Shown here in pieces: positions 1-5,005 of a DNA stretch of 5,005 nucleotides. Source of the DNA: Pseudomonadota bacterium. GTDB lineage: Bacteria > Pseudomonadota > Alphaproteobacteria > Rhodospirillales > Rhodospirillaceae. The notes below the pieces were generated by a model. That model did no database searches. It was given only the letters and a program-made list of their open reading frames with translations, and had not been told where the DNA came from. The translations under genes were made by a program, and so were the position numbers. Positions within the stretch are counted from its first letter, which is position 1; each line of letters opens with the position of its first letter. The stretch is taken from contig JAEWWF010000112.1 in assembly GCA_023396465.1 (NCBI GenBank), positions 1 through 5,005 on the forward strand. Direction: 5' to 3'.

Positions 1-316
1 GGTCCGCGCCGTTCTTCTTTCGCGGTGCGGCGTCGCGCCCAGGGTCCCCTTCACCAGACTGGAAATTTCGTGGCCAACCCTGGTGCCGCCCGGCCTAAGC
101 CCCCAGATTATTCCGGTGAGGCGCAAGAAAGTGATGAAAGAAAAGCGTCTTCGGCGTTACCCTTGATGTCAGGGCTTGGCCGGCGAGGATGTCGCAGGGA
201 CCGGCCGCCCAGGCCCCGCGCAAGAGGGCCGCGACCCGCCTGGGGTCGTCCGCGCTGCCTGCGAAACGTCGCAAGACCGAAGCGCTCTTTTATCCAGTAG
301 GTCGAACCGGACCGTG
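1..316. other. Upstream region with no convincing gene
   Basis: No reading frame on either strand in this stretch gives a protein I recognise. The frames that stay open are rich in Arg, Pro, Gly and Ala, as expected from random GC-rich DNA. A modestly A-rich patch lies at about 120-146. A small hairpin can form at 232-248 (CGACCC, 5-nt loop, GGGTCG), but no T-run follows, so it is not a convincing intrinsic terminator. The left edge could still contain the tail of an upstream gene on either strand. I see no tRNA, no IS end and no array of repeats. Confidence 0.6.
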
Positions 317-335
317 CCAATTCACGGTGAATTGG
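317..335. promoter_or_regulatory. 19-bp palindromic operator-like site
   Basis: The sequence CCAATTCACGGTGAATTGG consists of two perfectly complementary 9-bp arms (317-325 and 327-335) around a single central base (326). It lies 68 bp before the prkA start codon. A one-base centre suits a binding site for a symmetric dimeric regulator better than an RNA hairpin, which would have to open at least one arm pair to form a 3-nt loop. It is AT-richer than its surroundings. I cannot match it to a named regulator: it does not fit the Fnr, Crp, Fur or alphaproteobacterial LexA patterns I know. That it acts as an operator is inference. Confidence 0.5.
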
Positions 336-351
336 GGGCAAGGCGTATGCG
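336..351 (+). promoter_or_regulatory. Possible weak sigma-54 (RpoN) promoter
   Basis: Aligned with the sigma-54 consensus TGGCACG-N4-TTGCW, this stretch reads GGGCAAG-GCGT-ATGCG. It matches 8 of 12 defined positions, including GG (337-338) and GC (349-350) at the required 10-bp separation. Transcription would start near 362 and give a leader of about 42 nt. In enterobacteria the yeaGH operon is known to be NtrC/sigma-54 controlled, which makes the match more interesting. However, GG-N10-GC is common by chance in GC-rich DNA, and the -24 and -12 boxes are both imperfect. No clear sigma-70 pair was seen in the leader. Confidence 0.25.
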
Positions 352-391
352 CGCGCTGGGCGGGCACACGCGCTGATCGGACAAACCTCGC

Positions 392-397
392 AGGGAG
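392..397 (+). promoter_or_regulatory. Ribosome binding site of prkA
   Basis: AGGGAG lies 6 nt before the ATG at 404. It supports that start over the in-frame ATG at 470 (residue 23), which has no purine-rich stretch at a suitable distance. Confidence 0.7.
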
Positions 398-403
398 AGT
401 CGG

Positions 404-2350
404 ATGGTTCTGGCTGACGAACTTTTCAGGGACTTCGCCAGCGGCTACGAAGGCCGCCGCGAAACGGTCATGTCTCTCGCCGAATACCTTGAGGGATGTC
501 GTGAAGACCCGATGATGTACGCCACCGCCGCCGAGCGGATACTCTCCGCCATCGGTGAGCCGGAGGTGATGGACACCGCCAAGGACCCGCGCCTTGGCCG
601 CATCTTCATGAACCGCACCATCAAGGTTTACCCTGCCTTCTCCGAGTTCTACGGCATGGAGGAGACCATCGAGCGCATCGTCAGCTTCTTCCGCCACGCG
701 GCGCAGGGGCTGGAGGAGCGCAAGCAGATCCTCTACCTGCTCGGTCCGGTGGGCGGCGGCAAGTCGTCGTTGGCGGAGCGCCTGAAGGCGCTGATGGAGG
801 CCCACCCGATCTATGTGCTGAAGGCCGGTGACGAACTCAGTCCGGTGTTCGAGAGTCCGCTCGGTCTGTTCGACCCGGAGCGCCAGGGGGCGCTGCTGGA
901 GGACCGCTACGGCATCCCGCGCCGCCGCCTCACCGGGCTGATGAGCCCGTGGTGCGTCAAGCGGCTGGATGAGTTCGGCGGCGACATCTCGCGCTTCAAG
1001 GTCGCCAAGCTCCATCCCAGCCGGCTGCGCCAGATCGGCATCGCCAAGACCGAGCCGGGCGACGAGAACAACCAGGACGTCAGTTCCCTGGTCGGCAAGG
1101 TGGACATCCGCCGCCTGGAACTGCACGCCCAGAACGACCCCGATGCCTACAGCTACTCGGGCGGGCTCAACCGCGCCAACCAGGGCATGCTCGAATTCGT
1201 CGAGATGTTCAAGGCGCCGATCAAGATGCTGCACCCCCTGCTGACCGCCACGCAGGAAGGCAACTATGTCGGCACCGAGAACATCGGCGCCATCCCGTTC
1301 CAGGGCATCGTCATGGCCCACTCCAACGAAGCGGAGTGGCAGACTTTCAAGAACAACAAGAACAACGAAGCCTTCATCGACCGTATTTACGTCATCAAGG
1401 TGCCGTATTGCCTGCGGGTGACGGAAGAGCAGAAGATCTACGACAAGCTCATCACCAACTCGGAACTGGCGGCCGCCCCCTGCGCCCCTGGCACCTTGCA
1501 GATGCTGGCCCGCTTCGCCGTGCTGTCGCGCCTGCGCGAGCATGAAAACTCCAACGCCTACAGCAAGATGCGGGTCTATGACGGCGAAAGCCTGAAGGAG
1601 GTCGATCCACGCGCCCGCTCCTTGCAGGAATACAAGGATGCGGCCGGGGTGGATGAGGGCATGAACGGCATCTCCACCCGCTTCGCCTTCAAGGTGCTGG
1701 CGGCGACCTACAACCACGACACCCAGGAGGTGGCGGCCGATCCGGTCCACCTGATGTACGTGCTGGAACACGCCATCCGCCAGGAACAACTGCCGGACGA
1801 GGTGGAAAAGCGCTACATGGAGTTCATCAAGGCCGATCTGGCGCCGCGCTATGCCGAGTTCATCGGCCACGAGATCCAGAAGGCTTACCTGGAAAGCTAC
1901 CACGACTACGGCCAGAACCTGTTCGACCGCTATGTCGACTATGCCGACGCCTGGGTCGAGGACCAGGACTTCAAGGATCCCGACACCGGCCAACTGCTGG
2001 ACCGGGCGCTGCTCGACCAGGAACTGAGCAAGATCGAGAAGCCGGCCGGCATCGCCAACCCCAAGGACTTCCGCAACGAGGTGGTGAAGTTCGCCCTGCG
2101 GGCCAGGGCCAGCAACAACGGCAAGAACCCGGAATGGACCTCCTACGAGAAGATCCGCACGGTCATCGAGCGGCGGATGTTCAGCCAGGTGGAGGAATTG
2201 TTGCCGGTCATCAGCTTCGGTTCCAAGAAGGACAGCGACACCGACAAGAAGCACGCCGATTTCGTCGAGCGCATGATCGAGCGTGGCTATACGGAACGCC
2301 AGGTCCGCCGCCTGGTGGAATGGTACATGCGGGTGAAACACGCCGGGTAG
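404..2350 (+). CDS. prkA: PrkA/YeaG family AAA+ serine protein kinase
   Basis: This 648-residue cytoplasmic protein is about the usual length of the family (E. coli YeaG is about 644) and appears complete. It is colinear with YeaG from the first residues, which supports the start. The AAA+ core covers roughly residues 60-380. It has a Walker A motif GPVGGGKS (114-121, Lys120), a Walker B-like segment LEFVEMF (263-269), a sensor-1-like Asn308 in AHSNEAEW, and a candidate arginine finger at Arg327. Other family signatures are TEPGDENNQD (216-225), HPLLTATQEGNY (277-288), SKMRVYDGES (387-396) and GMNGISTRFAFK (419-430). The C-terminal PrkA domain fills about 390-640. No Hanks-type HRD or DFG kinase motif is visible. 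Homologues have reported autokinase activity, and Bacillus PrkA has also been proposed to be a Lon-like protease, so the true reaction is unsettled. It is the first gene of an operon with yeaH and spoVR, and is probably stress or starvation controlled. Confidence 0.97.
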   Translation: MVLADELFRDFASGYEGRRETVMSLAEYLEGCREDPMMYATAAERILSAIGEPEVMDTAKDPRLGRIFMNRTIKVYPAFSEFYGMEETIERIVSFFRHAAQGLEERKQILYLLGPVGGGKSSLAERLKALMEAHPIYVLKAGDELSPVFESPLGLFDPERQGALLEDRYGIPRRRLTGLMSPWCVKRLDEFGGDISRFKVAKLHPSRLRQIGIAKTEPGDENNQDVSSLVGKVDIRRLELHAQNDPDAYSYSGGLNRANQGMLEFVEMFKAPIKMLHPLLTATQEGNYVGTENIGAIPFQGIVMAHSNEAEWQTFKNNKNNEAFIDRIYVIKVPYCLRVTEEQKIYDKLITNSELAAAPCAPGTLQMLARFAVLSRLREHENSNAYSKMRVYDGESLKEVDPRARSLQEYKDAAGVDEGMNGISTRFAFKVLAATYNHDTQEVAADPVHLMYVLEHAIRQEQLPDEVEKRYMEFIKADLAPRYAEFIGHEIQKAYLESYHDYGQNLFDRYVDYADAWVEDQDFKDPDTGQLLDRALLDQELSKIEKPAGIANPKDFRNEVVKFALRARASNNGKNPEWTSYEKIRTVIERRMFSQVEELLPVISFGSKKDSDTDKKHADFVERMIERGYTERQVRRLVEWYMRVKHAG

Positions 2351-2381
2351 TGCGGGGACGGCGACGGTGGCGAGGCAGGAT

Positions 2382-2385
2382 AGGA
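2382..2385 (+). promoter_or_regulatory. Ribosome binding site of yeaH
   Basis: AGGA lies 7 nt before the ATG at 2393, inside the 42-bp gap after the prkA stop. A second AGGA lies at 2377-2380. The gap shows no terminator-like hairpin with a T-run, so readthrough from prkA is expected. Confidence 0.6.
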
Positions 2386-2392
2386 TCCCTTC

Positions 2393-3703
2393 ATGCACAT
2401 CATCGACCGCCGGCTCAATCCCAAGGGAAAGAGCCTGCCGAACAGACAGCGCTTCCTGCGCCGGGCGAAGGCCCTGATCCGCAAGGCGGTGCACGAAAGC
2501 AGCTCGCAGCGCGGCATCCGCGATGTGGAGCAGGGCGGAGAATTGTCCATCCCCCGCGACGGGGTCAGCGAACCGGCCTTCACCCATGGCCGCGGCGGCG
2601 GTTTGCGCAACTACGTGCTACCGGGCAACAAGGAATATCTCGAAGGCGACAAGGTGCCCCGTCCGCCACCGGGCGGCGGCGGTCGCGGCAACGAGGGCAG
2701 CCCCGACGGCGGCGGCGAGGATGATTTCCGCTTCATGCTGTCACGGGACGAGTTCCTCGACCTGTTCCTGGAAGACCTGGAACTGCCCGATCTGGTGAAG
2801 CGGCGGCTCACATCGTCGGAGAGCACCAGCCTGCACCGGGCCGGTTACGCCGCCTCCGGCTCGCCGGCCAACTTGGCGCTTGGCCGCACCATGCGCAACA
2901 GCCTGTCCCGCCGCCTGGCGCTGAAGCGGCCACGGGCGGCGGAAATCCGGGCGTTGCGGGAGGAGATCGAGACCCTGGAGCGGACGGGAAAAGACCCCCA
3001 CCGGCTGGCCGACCTGAAGGAGCAACTGGAAGGCCTGCTCGCCCGCAGCATCCGCATCCCCTACGTCGATCCGCTGGATGTCCGCTACAAGCGGTTCGAG
3101 AGCGTGCCGAAGCCCATCGCGCGGGCGGTGATGTTCTGCCTGATGGACGTCTCCGGCTCCATGACCGAGGACATGAAGGACCTCGCCAAGCGGTTCTTCA
3201 TGCTGCTGCACATCTTCCTGACGCGGCGCTATCGCCATGTGGACGTGGTGTTCATCCGCCACACCCACGTCGCGCAGGAGGTGGACGAGGATACCTTCTT
3301 CCACAGCCCGGAAACCGGCGGCACGGTGGTGTCGACGGCGCTGGAGGAAATGGCGCGGGTGGTACGCGAACGCTACCCCACCTCCGACTGGAACATCTAT
3401 GCCGCCCAGGCGTCGGACGGCGACAACACTTCCATCGACGCCCACAAGACGGCGGCGCTGATGGCCGATGTCATCCTGCCGGTGTGCCAGTACTACGCTT
3501 ATATCGAGGTCGGCCGCGAGGACGATTTCCTGCCGGCCGGGCCCATGCGCCGCGACACCGACCTGTGGCGCACCTACAAGGTGCTGATCAAGCCCGGCGC
3601 GCCCCTGGCCATGCGTAAGGTGCGCCACCGCCGCGACATCTTCCCGGTGTTCCGCGACCTGTTCCAGCGCGATGCCGAACCATCGGCGAAGGAGGTGACA
3701 TGA
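2393..3703 (+). CDS. yeaH: YeaH, DUF444/UPF0229 family VWA-domain protein
   Basis: The protein has 436 residues, close to E. coli YeaH (about 427), and appears complete. The N-terminal signature IDRRLN...NRQRFLRRAK (residues 4-26) is typical of the family and fixes the start. Next come SIPRDGVSEPAF and GRGGGLRNYVLPGN (52-79), then a Gly/Pro-rich flexible linker (about 90-110). Further on are an HRAGY segment (148-152) and a charged helical stretch likely to form a coiled coil (about 180-218). A C-terminal VWA domain starts near 244. Its MIDAS metal site looks intact: DVSGS (Asp252, Ser254, Ser256), Thr311 in ETGGTVVS and Asp342/Asp344 in QASDGDN. No signal peptide or membrane segment is evident, so it should be cytoplasmic. 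VWA proteins often partner AAA+ ATPases, as in MoxR systems, so a complex with the adjacent PrkA is a reasonable inference. It overlaps spoVR by 4 bp. Its precise biochemical role is unknown. Confidence 0.96.
   Translation: MHIIDRRLNPKGKSLPNRQRFLRRAKALIRKAVHESSSQRGIRDVEQGGELSIPRDGVSEPAFTHGRGGGLRNYVLPGNKEYLEGDKVPRPPPGGGGRGNEGSPDGGGEDDFRFMLSRDEFLDLFLEDLELPDLVKRRLTSSESTSLHRAGYAASGSPANLALGRTMRNSLSRRLALKRPRAAEIRALREEIETLERTGKDPHRLADLKEQLEGLLARSIRIPYVDPLDVRYKRFESVPKPIARAVMFCLMDVSGSMTEDMKDLAKRFFMLLHIFLTRRYRHVDVVFIRHTHVAQEVDEDTFFHSPETGGTVVSTALEEMARVVRERYPTSDWNIYAAQASDGDNTSIDAHKTAALMADVILPVCQYYAYIEVGREDDFLPAGPMRRDTDLWRTYKVLIKPGAPLAMRKVRHRRDIFPVFRDLFQRDAEPSAKEVT
3689..3698 (+). promoter_or_regulatory. 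Consensus Shine-Dalgarno of spoVR inside yeaH
   Basis: AAGGAGGTGA matches the complement of the 16S rRNA 3' end over ten bases. It encodes the Lys-Glu-Val end of YeaH (residues 433-435) and sits one base before the overlapping ATG at 3700. GGAGG is only 4 nt from the ATG, closer than the usual 5-9 nt. With the ATGA stop/start overlap, this points to translational coupling and fixes the spoVR start. Confidence 0.85.
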
Positions 3704-5005
3704 GCCCATCGCCCGCGGCCCCTGCCGTCGCCACCGACCGGCCCAAGCCCCTCTACACCGGCGCCGACTGGGATTTCGACACCCTGCGCCGGGTCCACGC
3801 GGCCATCGAGGAGATCGCGATCGGCGAACTGGGGCTCGACGTCTACCCCAACCAGATCGAGGTCATCACCACCGAGCAGATGCTCGACGCCTATTCGTCC
3901 TCGGCGCTGCCGCTGCTGTACAAGCACTGGTCCTTCGGCAAGCACTTCGCCCAGCATGAAATGGTCTACCGCAAGGGCATGCGGGGCCTCGCCTATGAAA
4001 TCGTCATCAACTCCAGCCCGTGCATTTCCTATGTAATGGAGGAAAACTCGGCGACCATGCAGACGCTGGTCATCGCGCACGCGGCCTTCGGCCACAACCA
4101 CTTCTTCAAGAACAACTACCTGTTCCGCCAGTGGACCGATGCCGACAGCATCCTCGACTATCTCGCCTTCGCCCAGAGCTACATCGCCGATTGCGAGGAA
4201 CGCCATGGTCAGACGGCGGTGGAGCAATTGTTGGATGCCGCCCACGCGCTGAACAGCCAGGGGGTGTTCCGCTACCCGCGCAAGAAGACGCCGGACCTGC
4301 GTTCGGAGGAAATCCGCGCCCGCGAGCGGCAGGAACACCAGGAGCGGATGTACAACGACCTCTGGCGCACCGTGCCGCAGGCGCCGAAAACCGCCGCCGA
4401 TGCCTCCGCCGAGGAAACCCGCCGTCGCGCCCTGCTGCAACTGCCGCAGGAGAACGTGCTCTACTTTCTGGAGAAAACGGCGCCCAACCTGAAAAACTGG
4501 CAGCGGGAAATCCTGCGCATCGTGCGTAACATCGCCCAGTACTTCTATCCGCAACGCCAGACCAAGGTGATGAACGAGGGCTGTGCCACCTTCGTCCACC
4601 ACACCATCATGACCCGCCTGCACGACCGTGGCCTGATCACCGACGGCGCCTATCTGGAGTTTCTGCAAAGCCACACCAACGTCGTCTTCCAGCCGGAGTT
4701 CGACGATCCGCGCTACTCCGGCATCAACCCCTATGCGCTCGGATTCGCCATCATGAAGGACATCGAGCGCATGTGCCTGCACCCCACCGACGAGGACCGC
4801 GCGTGGTTCCCCACCATCGCCGGATCGGGCGACCCCATGGCGGTGCTGCGCGATGTGTGGGCCAATTACCGCGACGAGAGTTTCGTGCTGCAATTCCTTG
4901 GCCCGCAGGTGATCCGCGACTTCCACCTGTTCGAGCTGGAGGATGATGCCGACGAGCCGGTTCTGGCGGTGGCCGCCATCCACAACGAACGCGGGTATCG
5001 TCGGG
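3700..5005 (+). CDS. spoVR: SpoVR/YcgB family protein (3' end outside window)
   Basis: The first 435 residues are present and the frame is still open at the window edge. Family members are about 510 residues, so some 75-80 are missing because of the window, not a mutation. Residues 22-62 contain the N-terminal WDFDTL and YPNQIEVITTEQML motifs. The strongest block is residues 113-142 (MEENSATMQTLVIAH, then FGHNHFFKNNYLF), with His127, His132 and His134. Other hallmarks are MNEGCATFVHHTIM (291-304; Glu293, His300, His301), SHTNVVFQPEFDDPRYSGINPYALGF (from 324), DESFVLQFL (392-400) and IHNERGYR (427-434). The His/Glu-rich motifs could form a metal site, but this is inference. No signal peptide or membrane helix is seen. 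In Bacillus, SpoVR affects spore cortex formation; its role in non-sporulating bacteria such as E. coli (YcgB) is unresolved. The overlap with yeaH implies co-translation with the PrkA-YeaH pair. Confidence 0.96.
   Translation, partial: MSPSPAAPAVATDRPKPLYTGADWDFDTLRRVHAAIEEIAIGELGLDVYPNQIEVITTEQMLDAYSSSALPLLYKHWSFGKHFAQHEMVYRKGMRGLAYEIVINSSPCISYVMEENSATMQTLVIAHAAFGHNHFFKNNYLFRQWTDADSILDYLAFAQSYIADCEERHGQTAVEQLLDAAHALNSQGVFRYPRKKTPDLRSEEIRARERQEHQERMYNDLWRTVPQAPKTAADASAEETRRRALLQLPQENVLYFLEKTAPNLKNWQREILRIVRNIAQYFYPQRQTKVMNEGCATFVHHTIMTRLHDRGLITDGAYLEFLQSHTNVVFQPEFDDPRYSGINPYALGFAIMKDIERMCLHPTDEDRAWFPTIAGSGDPMAVLRDVWANYRDESFVLQFLGPQVIRDFHLFELEDDADEPVLAVAAIHNERGYRR

Larger units (their letters stand above)
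404..5005 (+). other. prkA-yeaH-spoVR operon
   Basis: Three co-directional genes are separated by 42 bp and then a 4-bp overlap, with no promoter or terminator evident between them. The same three families occur together in many proteobacteria, which supports one transcript from the leader before 404. The end of the operon is not visible because spoVR runs out of the window. Confidence 0.9.

Overview
The window is GC-rich and strongly biased toward G or C at third codon positions. It reads as a chromosomal segment from a high-GC proteobacterium. The protein sequences would suit an alphaproteobacterium such as a Rhodospirillales member, but that is an impression; no rRNA or other phylogenetic marker is present.

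Layout: positions 1-403 hold no convincing gene and look like a leader or promoter region. It contains a striking 19-bp palindrome (317-335), directly followed by a weak sigma-54-like element (336-351). Three genes then run on the + strand: prkA/yeaG (404-2350), an AAA+ serine protein kinase-family protein; yeaH (2393-3703), a DUF444 protein with a von Willebrand A (VWA) domain and an intact metal-binding MIDAS motif; and spoVR/ycgB (3700 to beyond the window end), a SpoVR-family protein cut off by the window edge. The gaps are 42 bp and then a 4-bp ATGA overlap, and each gene has its own Shine-Dalgarno sequence, so this is almost certainly one operon.

How they fit together: the PrkA-YeaH-SpoVR trio is a widely conserved but poorly understood module. 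In enterobacteria yeaG-yeaH is linked to stationary phase and nitrogen starvation, with ycgB elsewhere on the chromosome. In Bacillus the prkA and spoVR homologues affect sporulation. The arrangement suggests an AAA+ ATPase/kinase working with a VWA partner and a SpoVR effector, but the shared biochemical job is not established. The module is therefore known rather than undescribed. The most novel local signal is the palindromic operator-like site in the leader.
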